A DNA stretch of 64,000 nt from Flavobacteriales bacterium (lineage in GTDB: Bacteria; Bacteroidota; Bacteroidia; Flavobacteriales_F; PHOS-HE28): contig CP065018.1 in assembly GCA_016700415.1 (NCBI GenBank), positions 2,858,001 to 2,922,000 of the forward strand, read 5' to 3'. The notes beneath the pieces are model-generated. The model saw only the letters and a program-made list of their open reading frames with translations, was not told the DNA's origin and did no database searches. Both the position numbers and the translations under genes were made by a program. Below are positions 1 to 9,169 of this stretch, one piece after another (position 1 is the stretch's first letter; each line of letters opens with the position of its first letter).

Positions 1-89
1 ATGTCGCCGGGTACGATGGCGGCTTGTGGGAGCACCGTGGCGGCACATCCCGACAGGAACAGGAAAAACAGGGATCTCTTCAGGAGCAT
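1..89 (-). CDS. N-terminal fragment of a lipoprotein (continues outside the window)
   Basis: Reading leftward from an ATG at 89, 29 codons are open to the window edge. The translation starts MLLKRSLFFLFLSGCAATV: two basic residues, a hydrophobic stretch and a lipobox (LSGC, Cys15), so a signal peptidase II lipoprotein. Only the export signal and about 14 mature residues are present, so function cannot be told. It is divergent from the outer-membrane protein at 177. Confidence 0.6.
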   Translation of the reverse strand, partial: MLLKRSLFFLFLSGCAATVLPQAAIVPGD

Positions 90-176
90 GGTCCAAAATT
101 AGACGCTCCGGGCTTGGCATTCGTGGCCCGGGTCCATCAGGACTTAATGATTATTCTTGCGTGAAATTCGACCACC

Positions 177-911
177 ATGAGCAGCATGGGAAGATCCATC
201 GTATTAGCATTTGCACTTTTAATGTCGCTTGCCGCCATGGCCCAAAAAGGCATGCAGGATGTTGTTTACCTGAAGAACGGCAGCATCATCCGCGGAATGG
301 TGATCGAGCAGGTGCCCGGTGTTTCCATCAAGGTGGAGACTGCGGACAAGAGCGTCTTCGTATATCCGATGGATGAGGTGGAGAAGATCACGAAGGAGCC
401 GGCCGTGAGGTCCTCCGTGGCGAACGCCGGGATCGGGAAAGGCTATGAGGGCCTGGTGCAGGTGGGTTATGGCATCGGCGTGGGACTGTACGGGGAGGAC
501 CGGGCGAAATTCAATTTCATCAACGGCTACCGTTTCAACCCCCACTTGATGACCGGTATCGGCGTGGGCGTCAGGGCTTACACGGGTTCCGGCGAGACCA
601 CGTTGTTCGTGCCCTTCTTCCTGCATGTTCGCTACACCCCCTTGGACCGTAAGATCTCGCCCTATTTAGCGGTTGACTTCGGCACATCCTTCAATGCCTC
701 GGAAGATTTCAGGACGGAGGGGATCATGCTGAACGCGGGTCTTGGCGTGAGCATCCGGACCGGGGAAAGCACGGCCCTGCTGCTCGGCTTTGGGCTGGAT
801 CTGCAAAAGCACAGTGTTTACGAGCTGATGCGGATCAATTATCGCAACGAGCTCGTTGAACGCGGCGTGAACTCGAGTGCCTTGAGCTTCAACGTCGGAT
901 TCTCCTTCTGA
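177..911 (+). CDS. Secreted protein with probable outer-membrane beta-barrel
   Basis: 244 residues. A signal peptide ends near AMAQK (about residue 23). Residues 28-70 form a small beta-rich segment (VVYLKNGSIIRGMV...VYPMDEVEKI) of the kind found at the N-terminus of many Bacteroidota envelope proteins. From about residue 85 alternating Gly/aromatic strands suggest an outer-membrane barrel, and the chain ends NVGFSF with a terminal Phe as barrel proteins often do. A TATTCTTG box (152-159) precedes the start. An in-frame ATG three codons downstream is an alternative start. I do not recognise a named family. Confidence 0.75.
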   Translation: MSSMGRSIVLAFALLMSLAAMAQKGMQDVVYLKNGSIIRGMVIEQVPGVSIKVETADKSVFVYPMDEVEKITKEPAVRSSVANAGIGKGYEGLVQVGYGIGVGLYGEDRAKFNFINGYRFNPHLMTGIGVGVRAYTGSGETTLFVPFFLHVRYTPLDRKISPYLAVDFGTSFNASEDFRTEGIMLNAGLGVSIRTGESTALLLGFGLDLQKHSVYELMRINYRNELVERGVNSSALSFNVGFSF

Positions 912-925
912 CGTGGGAACCCGCC

Positions 926-2398
926 TTACCGCTGCAGGAGAACGCGCACCGACCCCATGCCTTCATCCGCTTGGAACCGGAGCAGGTAAATGCCGTCCGG
1001 CACCTCTTTCCCGAACGTGAATTCCACGCTTCCGTGCGCATCACGAATGCTCTTTTCCGCGACCATGTGCCCGTCCATGGCGATCATCCGTAAGGCCACC
1101 TTCCCTTCTAACCTTGGATCGATCACTTGTACCTGGTCCGTTGCCGGTTGAGGGAATACGCGCGTTTCCGGCGGACTTTGTTCCGCGATACCGGTGACCG
1201 AACAGTTGGACGGACCACTGGCCAACGGTTCCAGGAAAGCGGCGATGTTGGCGGCACGCTGGACCAGGTTGCCCGGCGCATGATAGCTGCCGTTGTTGCC
1301 GTACCGTATGCAATCGATCACAGCGATGTCGCTGTTGAAGGGATCGCAGGAGATGAAGTCCGTGGTGAAATTGGGCGGATCGGGCATCGCCTCGAACGTG
1401 GCCTTGATCGCATTACTGCCGAGAATGATGGGATAGGTGTAGTGCCATGGAGTTGCTCCGAGGTTGCAGTATCCGGACATGGTCTGGTACGGCCTTCCGA
1501 CGTTGAAGGGGACGATGCCATCGCAGCTCTGATGGAAGAGGTAGACGCTCGGTGTATCCACGCCCTGCCACCAGTCCAGTGCGATCGCATCCGTGGGCAC
1601 GCCGCCGAACAGGTTCACCACGCCACGGACGCGCGCATCCGTCCCGTTCAGGTTCAACGTGCCGTCAACGGGGCCAAGGTCAGGACGTTGGAGCATGGTG
1701 CCGGTCGGGGTCCATGTCTGCAGCCCGCAGGCGTAGCCGGTCTGGTTCAGCAGGTTCGCGCCGGGCACGGGCGCGTCGGGGAGATCACCGCAGGAGGCGG
1801 GTTTTTCCTCCGGCCGGTCCAAGAAGCCCACCGCCAGCGCGTTGAAACCACCGGCGCTCTCACCGCCCACGAAGGTCTTATCAGCGCAGGTACTGTCGAT
1901 GTCAGCACGCGCTTTCAGCCAGCGGATCGCCCCCTTCACGTCCTGTTGCGCCCGGTAGAGCGCCCGCACCATTTCCAAGGTGTCCGCCGCGTACAGGCTG
2001 AGGTATGCCCCTGGCCATACGGGCGGCCCTGCCGGAGTGGGCACATAGGCCGCCTTCTGATAGCCCAGCCGATAGTTCACGCTGGCCACCACATAGCCAC
2101 GGCCGGCAAAAGCACGCGCCAAACCCACCACCCCGCTGTTGCCGTCGTTCTTGCAACCGGCCAACCAGGAACCGCCATGCACCAAGACGAGCAAGGGACG
2201 GGCATCGTCCGTGTTGCCGATCGGCTTGTACAGGTCCAGCGTCAACGTCACCGGGACGCCGAGGTAGTTCGGGGCGGTGCCATAGACCAGGTTGCTGTCC
2301 ACGCGGAAGGCGAATTGATCGGGCGTGACATAGTTCTGGGTGCAAGCCGCCTGTGAAAGCAGGAAAAGCAGCGGCAACGTGAGCGAGCGTCCGGTCAT
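926..2398 (-). CDS. Secreted alpha/beta-hydrolase (carboxylesterase-like) with T9SS sorting domain
   Basis: 490 residues from the ATG at 2398; the frame is open further upstream, but only this start gives a signal peptide (MTGRSLTLPLLFLLSQAACTQ). The N-terminal two thirds is a carboxylesterase/BD-FAE-like fold: oxyanion HGGSWLAG, nucleophile elbow GGESAGG, and a late segment LFHQSCDGIVPF with the expected acid region. The last ~75 residues (VFPQPATDQVQV...GIYLLRF...VRVLLQR) are a T9SS type-A sorting domain, so the enzyme is probably exported to the cell surface or medium. Substrate unknown. A TAACTTGC box lies just upstream. Confidence 0.85.
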   Translation of the reverse strand: MTGRSLTLPLLFLLSQAACTQNYVTPDQFAFRVDSNLVYGTAPNYLGVPVTLTLDLYKPIGNTDDARPLLVLVHGGSWLAGCKNDGNSGVVGLARAFAGRGYVVASVNYRLGYQKAAYVPTPAGPPVWPGAYLSLYAADTLEMVRALYRAQQDVKGAIRWLKARADIDSTCADKTFVGGESAGGFNALAVGFLDRPEEKPASCGDLPDAPVPGANLLNQTGYACGLQTWTPTGTMLQRPDLGPVDGTLNLNGTDARVRGVVNLFGGVPTDAIALDWWQGVDTPSVYLFHQSCDGIVPFNVGRPYQTMSGYCNLGATPWHYTYPIILGSNAIKATFEAMPDPPNFTTDFISCDPFNSDIAVIDCIRYGNNGSYHAPGNLVQRAANIAAFLEPLASGPSNCSVTGIAEQSPPETRVFPQPATDQVQVIDPRLEGKVALRMIAMDGHMVAEKSIRDAHGSVEFTFGKEVPDGIYLLRFQADEGMGSVRVLLQR

Positions 2399-2623
2399 GG
2401 ATGTTGTGTAGAACTGCAAGTTATGTACTGGAGAGGGAGTTAGGCCAGAGAACCCAAGAACTGGCGCTAGAGTTAGGCCGGCACGAACCTCCGGCCAACG
2501 GCCGTCCTCTCGTGCCAGTGTCAATGGTTGCCGTGCCAGGGTCCAGGACCGCCGACTTTCCATGTTCGTACTGTTCAACTGCCGCTACCTTCACGGCCCG
2601 ATCCCAATTCCATATCCAAAGGC

Positions 2624-5485
2624 ATGTCCCTTACCCTTGATAACGCCGGTAATAACAATGAGGACAAGCGCCTCTTTCTCCTGGACGCCTTCGCCTTGAT
2701 CTACCGCGCCTATTTCAGTTTCATCCGCAACCCGCGCATCAATAGCCAGCGGATGAATACCAGCGCGGCCTTTGGCTTCACGCTGACGTTGATGGACCTG
2801 ATCAAGCGGGAGAAACCCACGCACATCGCCGTGGTATTCGACACCGCCGCGCCCACCGAACGGCACATCACGCACGTTGAATACAAAGCCAACCGGCAGG
2901 AGATGCCGGACGACATCCGCAGCAACGTGCCGTATATCCGCCGCATCATTGAGGCATTCAACATCCCGGTGATCGAAAGCGACGGCTACGAGGCGGACGA
3001 TGTGATCGGCACACTGGCCAAGAAAGCGGAAAGGGAAGGCTACACCACCTATATGGTGACGCCCGACAAGGACTTCGGACAATTGGTGACCGGGAAGATC
3101 TTAATGTATAAGCCCGGCCGCAGTGGCGCGCCACCAGAACTATTGGGGCCGAAGGAAGTCTGCGCGCGCTGGGACCTGGAGAACACCGATCAGGTGCGCG
3201 ACATCCTCGGCCTGATGGGCGACGCGGTGGACAACATCCCCGGCATTCCCGGCATCGGCGAGAAGACCGCCATGAAGCTGGTGAAACAGTTCGGCAGCTT
3301 GGAAGGCGTCATCGACGGTGTGGAGCAGCTCAAGGGCAAGCAGAAGGAGAACGTGATCGCCTTCGCGGAGCAGGGCCGGATGAGCAAGGCGTTGGCCACC
3401 ATCCTGGTGGACGCACCTGTGGAGGTGGACCATACCGCACTGCACCTGGATCCGCCGGACGAGGAGAAGATCAAGGAGGTGTTCAGCGAACTGGAATTCC
3501 GCAGTCTGTTGAAGGCCGTACTGGGCGTAGATGCACAAGTGGAAGCCGCGCCCGCAGCACGCAAAAAGGCGGCAGTGCATGCGGACCAGATCAGCATGTT
3601 CGGGAGTGAAGGAGGTGAGGGAGGCGATGGAAGGGAGGGAAACGAGGGGGGGATGGGAAGTGCTGCCATGGCCGACCTCACCACCACCCCGCACGATTAC
3701 CGAATCGCCGACACGCCTGAAAGACAGACGGCCTTGGCTAAGGAGCTGACCGTGCTGGAGAAATTCTGTTTTGACACCGAGACCGACGCCCTCTCCGTGC
3801 AGAATGCGGAGCTGGTGGGCCTCTCCTTCAGCTGGAAAGCACATGAAGGATGGTACGTCCCGGTGCCCGCCGGGAAGGAGCATGCACAGCCCGTTGTGGA
3901 GCGCTTCCGTGCCGTGCTGGAGGACCTGAAGATCGAAAAGGTGGCGCAGAACCTCAAGTATGACATGCTGGTGATGGAGCGCTACGGCGTCAGCGTGAAA
4001 GGCCCGCAGTTCGACACCATGCTCGCGCACTTCCTGCTGGAATCCGACCTGCGGCACGGCATGGACTACATGGCCGAGACCATCCTGCACTACAGGCCGA
4101 AGCCGATCACCGATCTGATCGGGCCGAAAGGCAAAGGCCAGAAGACCATGCGCGACGTGCCCGTGGAAGCGGTGGCGGAATATGCCGCGGAAGATGCCGA
4201 CATCACCTGGCAGCTCCATGAAAAACTGGCGCCTCAACTGAAGGAAAAGGAACAGGAAAAACTCTTCAAGGAAGTGGAGATGCCGCTAGTGCGCGTGTTG
4301 GCGGACATGGAGCGCGAGGGCATCCGCCTGGACGTGGACGCATTGAACGCCTTCAGCAAGGAACTGGGCGAGGACATCCTGGTCCTGCAGGAGAAGATCA
4401 TCGCGGCCTGCGGCGTACAATTCAATATCGATTCGCCCAAGCAGTTAGGCGATGTGCTGTTCGAGACGCTGAAGCTTGGCGGCGAGAAGCCGAAGAAGAC
4501 ACGCACCGGCCAGTACCAGACCAGCGAGGACGTGCTGAGCGCCATGGCCCACGAACATGCCGTCATCCCTTTGATCCTGGACTACCGTAGCCTGCGGAAG
4601 TTGAAAGGCACCTATGTGGATACGCTTCCGCTCGCCGTGGACCCTGCGGACGGCCGCGTCCACACCAACTACCGTCAGGCCGTGGCGGCCACGGGCCGGT
4701 TGAGCAGTGATGAGCCGAACCTGCAGAACATCCCGATCCGCACGGAGAAGGGCCGTGAGATCCGCAAGGCCTTCGTGCCGCGTGATGAAAATTACGGCCT
4801 GCTCAGCGCGGACTATTCGCAGATCGAACTGCGCATCATTGCGCACATGAGCGGCGACGCCAACATGCAAGAGGCCTTCCGGCAAGGGCTGGACATCCAC
4901 GCGGCCACGGCGGCCAAGGTGTTCAATACGCCCATCGAAGCGGTAACCCGTGAACAGCGTGGCCGTGCCAAGGCCGTCAACTTTGGTATAGCCTACGGGC
5001 AAGGCGCGTTCGGCCTCAGCCAGAACCTCGGCATCCCGCGCGGGGAGGCACAGGGCATCATCGACGGCTACTTCGCGGAATTCCCCGGCGTGAAAGGCTA
5101 CATGGACGAGATGATCGGTTTCTGCCGGGAGCACGGATACGTGCAGACCATGATGGGGCGCCGGCGTTACCTGCCGGACATCCAAAGTGGCAACAACACC
5201 GTGCGTGCGGCGGCGGAGCGGGTGGCCATCAATGCGCCCATGCAGGGCAGCGCGGCGGACATCATCAAGGTGGCCATGATCAGGATCCATGACAAGATCC
5301 GGGCGGAACGCATGAAAAGCAAATTGCTCCTGCAGGTCCACGACGAACTGGTGTTCGACTGCTTGTTGGAAGAGGAGGAAGAGCTGATGGCGATGGTGAA
5401 AGAGTTGATGGAAGGAGCGCTTGCCTTGGCCGTACCGCTCGTTGTTGACATGCGCGTGGGGAAAAACTGGCTGGAGGCCCATTGA
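2624..5485 (+). CDS. polA: DNA polymerase I
   Basis: 953 residues from the ATG at 2624, just before the conserved LFLLDAFALIYRAY. Order: 5'-nuclease domain (about 1-300; DGYEADDVIGTLA, helix-hairpin-helix GIPGIGEKTA), a low-complexity linker at about 325-347, 3'-5' exonuclease domain (FDTETD, NLKYDML, YAAEDADI, so the acidic residues are kept and proofreading is probably active), and the polymerase domain (motif A DYSQIELR, motif B RAKAVNFGIAYG, motif C VHDELVF). It fills gaps in repair and removes Okazaki primers. The Gly/Glu-rich linker is coded by a G-rich purine run described separately. Confidence 0.97.
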   Translation: MSLTLDNAGNNNEDKRLFLLDAFALIYRAYFSFIRNPRINSQRMNTSAAFGFTLTLMDLIKREKPTHIAVVFDTAAPTERHITHVEYKANRQEMPDDIRSNVPYIRRIIEAFNIPVIESDGYEADDVIGTLAKKAEREGYTTYMVTPDKDFGQLVTGKILMYKPGRSGAPPELLGPKEVCARWDLENTDQVRDILGLMGDAVDNIPGIPGIGEKTAMKLVKQFGSLEGVIDGVEQLKGKQKENVIAFAEQGRMSKALATILVDAPVEVDHTALHLDPPDEEKIKEVFSELEFRSLLKAVLGVDAQVEAAPAARKKAAVHADQISMFGSEGGEGGDGREGNEGGMGSAAMADLTTTPHDYRIADTPERQTALAKELTVLEKFCFDTETDALSVQNAELVGLSFSWKAHEGWYVPVPAGKEHAQPVVERFRAVLEDLKIEKVAQNLKYDMLVMERYGVSVKGPQFDTMLAHFLLESDLRHGMDYMAETILHYRPKPITDLIGPKGKGQKTMRDVPVEAVAEYAAEDADITWQLHEKLAPQLKEKEQEKLFKEVEMPLVRVLADMEREGIRLDVDALNAFSKELGEDILVLQEKIIAACGVQFNIDSPKQLGDVLFETLKLGGEKPKKTRTGQYQTSEDVLSAMAHEHAVIPLILDYRSLRKLKGTYVDTLPLAVDPADGRVHTNYRQAVAATGRLSSDEPNLQNIPIRTEKGREIRKAFVPRDENYGLLSADYSQIELRIIAHMSGDANMQEAFRQGLDIHAATAAKVFNTPIEAVTREQRGRAKAVNFGIAYGQGAFGLSQNLGIPRGEAQGIIDGYFAEFPGVKGYMDEMIGFCREHGYVQTMMGRRRYLPDIQSGNNTVRAAAERVAINAPMQGSAADIIKVAMIRIHDKIRAERMKSKLLLQVHDELVFDCLLEEEEELMAMVKELMEGALALAVPLVVDMRVGKNWLEAH
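3600..3660 (+). repeat. G-rich purine tract inside polA with G-quadruplex-type runs
   Basis: The coding strand is almost all purine here. The end (3633-3657) has four G-runs of at least three with short spacers: GGG, GGG, G7, GGG. It encodes the Gly/Glu-rich linker between the 5'-nuclease and 3'-5' exonuclease domains of Pol I. Confidence 0.6.
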
Positions 5486-5542
5486 TCCGGACCTTTCGGA
5501 TAGGCACCTTTACCCCGTTCATCAATTCCGAAGTAAGCCCAC

Positions 5543-6427
5543 ATGCGACCGAACTCCATCATTTACGCCACGATCGCGACCTTGACGTTGGCCGCATGCG
5601 GCGGCGAACAGCCGCAACAGGACAACCTCACCGTTACCCCGGTGGACTCCACCGCAGCGCTTCGCGCCGAGCATACCAAGAACATCTTCCACAACATCCC
5701 TTCGCCGATGGAGACCGCCGCACTCCTAAAGAAGGCCGGTTCGGAATACGACAAGAACATCCTCAACGACGTGAAGAACGTGGACAACTACACCGCGGCG
5801 AGCAAGCAGGCCCTCAACCTCGGTATTTATGGCGCGGACCTCAGCTATGCCAGCGTGTTCAACAATACCCAGGAAAGCATGCTCTACACCAGCTGTGCGC
5901 AGAAGCTGGCCAAGAAGCTGGACGTGACCAACGCCTTCAATGAGGAGGTCGTGAGCCGCTTGGAGAAGAACAGGAACAACCGCGACTCGCTCCTCAGCAT
6001 TATCAGCGAGACGTACTGGCACGTGGACGCCTACCTGAAGGAGAACCAGCGGGACAACATCAGCGCGCTGATGGTGGCTGGCGGCTGGATGGAAGGGCTG
6101 TACATCGCCAGCCAAGTGACCAAAGCGCACGACACACCGGAGTTGCGGCAACGCATAGCTGAGCAGAAGCTGCCGCTCACGGACCTGATCGAACTGGTGG
6201 AGACCTATAGCCCCGACGATGCAGCCGTGGGAGTGGTGCTGAAGGACCTGAAGGCGCTCGACTCCCTGTTCGCCGATGTGACCGTACCCTCAGGCAACAG
6301 CACCGTGACCGAGGAGAACGGGGTGACCACCATCGGTGGCACCGCACCGCAGGCCGCCCTCACCGATGCCCAATTGAAGTCCATCACAGACGCCGTGGCC
6401 ACCATCCGCGCCAGCTATATCAACTAA
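5543..6427 (+). CDS. Lipoprotein of unknown function
   Basis: 294 residues, start MRPNSIIYATIATLTLAACGG with a clear lipobox (LAAC, Cys19), so lipid-anchored. The mature part is mostly helical and acidic/polar, with phrases such as KQALNLGIYGADLSYASVFN and SALMVAGGWMEGLYIASQV that look well conserved, but I cannot name a family. The C-terminus has a short Ser/Thr-rich patch (VTVPSGNSTVTEENGVTTIGG) before a last helix. It is 8 bases upstream of another exported protein, probably co-transcribed. Confidence 0.75.
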   Translation: MRPNSIIYATIATLTLAACGGEQPQQDNLTVTPVDSTAALRAEHTKNIFHNIPSPMETAALLKKAGSEYDKNILNDVKNVDNYTAASKQALNLGIYGADLSYASVFNNTQESMLYTSCAQKLAKKLDVTNAFNEEVVSRLEKNRNNRDSLLSIISETYWHVDAYLKENQRDNISALMVAGGWMEGLYIASQVTKAHDTPELRQRIAEQKLPLTDLIELVETYSPDDAAVGVVLKDLKALDSLFADVTVPSGNSTVTEENGVTTIGGTAPQAALTDAQLKSITDAVATIRASYIN

Positions 6428-6435
6428 GACCGGTC

Positions 6436-6873
6436 ATGAAGCACCTTACCACGATCATCGCCGTCCTGTTCTTGGTGGCACTGCCCTCCGTTTCCAACGC
6501 GCAATGCCGCAGCTTTGCCAAGAACAAGTGCATGCCGTCGATGGCACCCTACAAGTTCAACGAGACCTTCAATGCCGCACAATTGGCGCCCGGCGAAGAG
6601 GCCCAGGTGGACCTTACCTTCTACAGCGGCCAGGAGTATCGGCTGCTGGTGTGCGCCCATCCCATCCTCGGCAACGTGAACTGGCAGTTGCAGGATGCAA
6701 CCGGAAAGTCCCTGTTCGAGAGCAGTGCCGACGCACCCAAAGATCATTTCGACTTCAAAGTGGCCACCACCCAGAAGCTCAAGGTCCACATTGCCGTGCC
6801 CGAGGCGGACAAGGGCGGGAACAACTTGCTCACCGTCGGTTGCGTCGGCATCTTGGTAGGCTACAAGGAATAA
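6436..6873 (+). CDS. Small exported protein of unknown function
   Basis: 145 residues with a typical signal peptide (cleavage near SNAQ, residue 22). The mature part has four cysteines (CRS, NKCM, VCAHP, VGCVG), consistent with periplasmic disulfides, and a beta-sandwich-like pattern (LAPGEEAQVDLTFYSGQEYRLLVC). It probably forms an operon with the lipoprotein upstream and is followed by a strong hairpin terminator. No family name is supported. Confidence 0.72.
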   Translation: MKHLTTIIAVLFLVALPSVSNAQCRSFAKNKCMPSMAPYKFNETFNAAQLAPGEEAQVDLTFYSGQEYRLLVCAHPILGNVNWQLQDATGKSLFESSADAPKDHFDFKVATTQKLKVHIAVPEADKGGNNLLTVGCVGILVGYKE

Positions 6874-6891
6874 CCGGCTTGGTCACGCATG

Positions 6892-6922
6892 AAAAAGGCC
6901 CGGGGATCACCGGGGCCTTTTT
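6892..6922. terminator. Bidirectional intrinsic terminator
   Basis: AAAAAGGCCC and GGGCCTTTTT arms form a GC-rich stem with one bulge, with A- and T-tracts on the two sides so that it can stop transcription from both directions. It lies between the convergent genes ending at 6873 (+) and 6957 (-). Confidence 0.85.
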
Positions 6923-6956
6923 CAATTGCACATGGCCCGCGATCAGCGGGTCGCTG

Positions 6957-9062
6957 TCATTCCTTGGTGAATTTCGCCACGCGCACTGCATCGTGTTGTT
7001 GGAGGCGGACGAAGTACATGCCTCCCGACAGCCCGCTCAGGTCCATCGTCCATTGGGCCGTGCCTGCGGGCCGGGTCCCTTCCGCGATGGTGCGCACCGG
7101 TCGGCCCAACAGGTCGACCAGTTCCACCTTCACCGGCCCGGCATCCTTCAGGTGCGCCGTGATCACCGAGCGGTCATGCGCCGGGTTGGGCACCACCGTC
7201 AGGGTGTTGGACGCATCCCCGGCCAGCTCGGACACAGCTGTGGTGGATCCCGTGATGTTGATGTCGTCTATCCATAGGTTGTTGCCACCGTCACTTTCGA
7301 ACAGGAACTTGAAGCGCAGGTTGGAGACGATGAACAGACTGCCGATGGGCGAGGTCTCATTATACCCCCATTGGCCAGGGCCATTGGGCGTAAAAGAGCC
7401 GGTGGTGATGGGCGCCGTGACCAAGGCATCCCCGCTCAATGTGCGCCGAAGGCTCCAAGTATCGCCGCAATCGCGACTGGCATACACCCGCAGGACGTCG
7501 TTGTTGGCACTGGACCGTTTGGCATAGGCATAGCGGAAGCTGAACACCACGGGGGGGGCGGTGGTGATGTCGATCGTGGTGCTGATCAATTCATCCTTGT
7601 TGCCTGTAGTGGAGGAGGAGTTTTGCAGGCGGACACTTTTTGAACCCGTGAACGCCGCCGCCGAGCTCACTTGGAATGTTCCGTCGAGTTCACTGTCGTT
7701 CACCGTCCAATCGTTGGAAGGCAGCGTGGTCACCGCCTCGAAACCCTCCACAAAAGGCAGCGCCATACCGGCGTATGGAAGCACCCGCACGTATTGCTGT
7801 TCGGTAGTGCTCTGGCTCTGGCTGCCATTGCCCACGGTAAGGCTGACATTGAAAAGCCCGGGGGTGTCGTACGTGACCACGGGGGTAACGGCATCGGAAG
7901 TGGCCGGGGTCCCGCCCTCGAAGGTCCAGTCCCGCTCGGTAACCCCGTTGAAGCTGGCATCGGTGAACGTGACGGACTCACCGGCACAGATCACGCGCTC
8001 AGTGCTATTGAACTGCACGGCACAGATCACCGGGTCCAAGGATACCCCGGTGAGGGCCAAGTTCGAGGTGGTCCACAGGTTGTTGCGGGAGGCGGTCGAG
8101 CTGTTAAGCGCGGCCAGCACGCGGTTCTTCTGGCCATCGGTGAACATCTTGGAGCAATAGGAGTATTCCATGAAGTTCTCCACGTTGTCCAATGCCGACC
8201 CGCAACTAGCGCCCCGGAGGTTGCAGGAGGTCCAACCGATCGTGTTCGGCGTATCCGACACGTTGTCGTCGGTACTGCAATTGGAGGTGACGCCCGGATC
8301 GTTCGAATCGCCCCAGCAATGCTTGAGGTTCAACCAATGGCCGGCCTCATGGCTCAGGGAGTGTGAGTTGTTGAGACTGCTGGTGCCGATGGCACCCACG
8401 TAAGAGCTTAAGATCACGATACCGTCCGCGGCCGCACCCCAGCTGCCGGACACATCCGAGGGATACATGGAGTAACCTGCCGCACCTCCGGCGCTGGCGG
8501 CCACCCAGATGTTCAGGTACCGGTTGCGGGGCCAGTCGATCAAATTCTTCATCTGCTGGTTGCCCGAATTGGTCAACGAGCTTACCGTACGGGTAATCCC
8601 ATTGGTGCAGTTGCCGTCCGGGTCCAGTTGGGCCAATTTAAAGGTGATGCCGATATCGCCCACCGAGCTGAGGAACTCGGGTTGCACGTCCTGCCAGTCC
8701 GGGGTCATCTTGTTGTAGTCCTCGTTCATCACGCGGATCGCGTCATACACCTGAAGGTCGCTGATGTTTTCCGGCCCGTTCTCATGGATGATATGGAACA
8801 CGACCGGGATGATGTAGTTGGTGCCACCGCCCCGGGCAGCGTCCGCCTGCCAGGCCTGGGTGAAATGCTCCAAATTGTCCGCAGCGGTCTGGATCTCCTG
8901 TAGGCGCACGGGGTCGTTGTTGACCAACGGGCCCATGAGGCTCAGGTCGTGCGCACGACAACTGAAACCGGACTCTTGGGCGGAAGCGGCCAAGGGGCCG
9001 AGAAGAAGGGCGGAAAGCAATAGCGAAAAGGCACTTCGGGACATACGGGAGAGATTTTTCAT
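6957..9062 (-). CDS. Secreted M43 (pappalysin-type) metalloprotease with PKD and T9SS domains
   Basis: 701 residues from the ATG at 9062 (an ATG two codons earlier, at 9068, is equally possible; both follow a TAAATTTG box at 9078-9085). Signal peptide ending AASAQ. The catalytic motif HEAGHWLNLKH (about 238-248) is the HExxHxxGxxH-type zinc site of M43, with the Met-turn region EYSYCSKMFT later. A PKD-like domain follows (ERDWTFEGGTP...FNVSLTV), then a jelly-roll segment (FVEGFEA...WIDDINITG), then a T9SS type-A sorting domain (VVPNPAHDRSVIT...MYFVRLQQ). Probably an extracellular protease. Confidence 0.9.
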   Translation of the reverse strand: MKNLSRMSRSAFSLLLSALLLGPLAASAQESGFSCRAHDLSLMGPLVNNDPVRLQEIQTAADNLEHFTQAWQADAARGGGTNYIIPVVFHIIHENGPENISDLQVYDAIRVMNEDYNKMTPDWQDVQPEFLSSVGDIGITFKLAQLDPDGNCTNGITRTVSSLTNSGNQQMKNLIDWPRNRYLNIWVAASAGGAAGYSMYPSDVSGSWGAAADGIVILSSYVGAIGTSSLNNSHSLSHEAGHWLNLKHCWGDSNDPGVTSNCSTDDNVSDTPNTIGWTSCNLRGASCGSALDNVENFMEYSYCSKMFTDGQKNRVLAALNSSTASRNNLWTTSNLALTGVSLDPVICAVQFNSTERVICAGESVTFTDASFNGVTERDWTFEGGTPATSDAVTPVVTYDTPGLFNVSLTVGNGSQSQSTTEQQYVRVLPYAGMALPFVEGFEAVTTLPSNDWTVNDSELDGTFQVSSAAAFTGSKSVRLQNSSSTTGNKDELISTTIDITTAPPVVFSFRYAYAKRSSANNDVLRVYASRDCGDTWSLRRTLSGDALVTAPITTGSFTPNGPGQWGYNETSPIGSLFIVSNLRFKFLFESDGGNNLWIDDINITGSTTAVSELAGDASNTLTVVPNPAHDRSVITAHLKDAGPVKVELVDLLGRPVRTIAEGTRPAGTAQWTMDLSGLSGGMYFVRLQQHDAVRVAKFTKE

Positions 9063-9077
9063 GTTCATGGTCTGTCC

Positions 9078-9085
9078 CAAATTTA
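9078..9085 (-). promoter_or_regulatory. -7 promoter element (TAAATTTG) for the M43 protease
   Basis: Exact match to the Bacteroidota sigma-ABfr -7 consensus TAnnTTTG, only 9 bases before the first possible ATG (9068). This favours a very short 5' leader and the 9062 start. Confidence 0.6.
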
Positions 9086-9169
9086 CGGGATCCCTGACAT
9101 TTCCGGCCAAGCTCGGCCACCAAGCGGCAGGGCACTCTTGGGTTCCAAGGGACCGGTAGGGCGAGGTTC

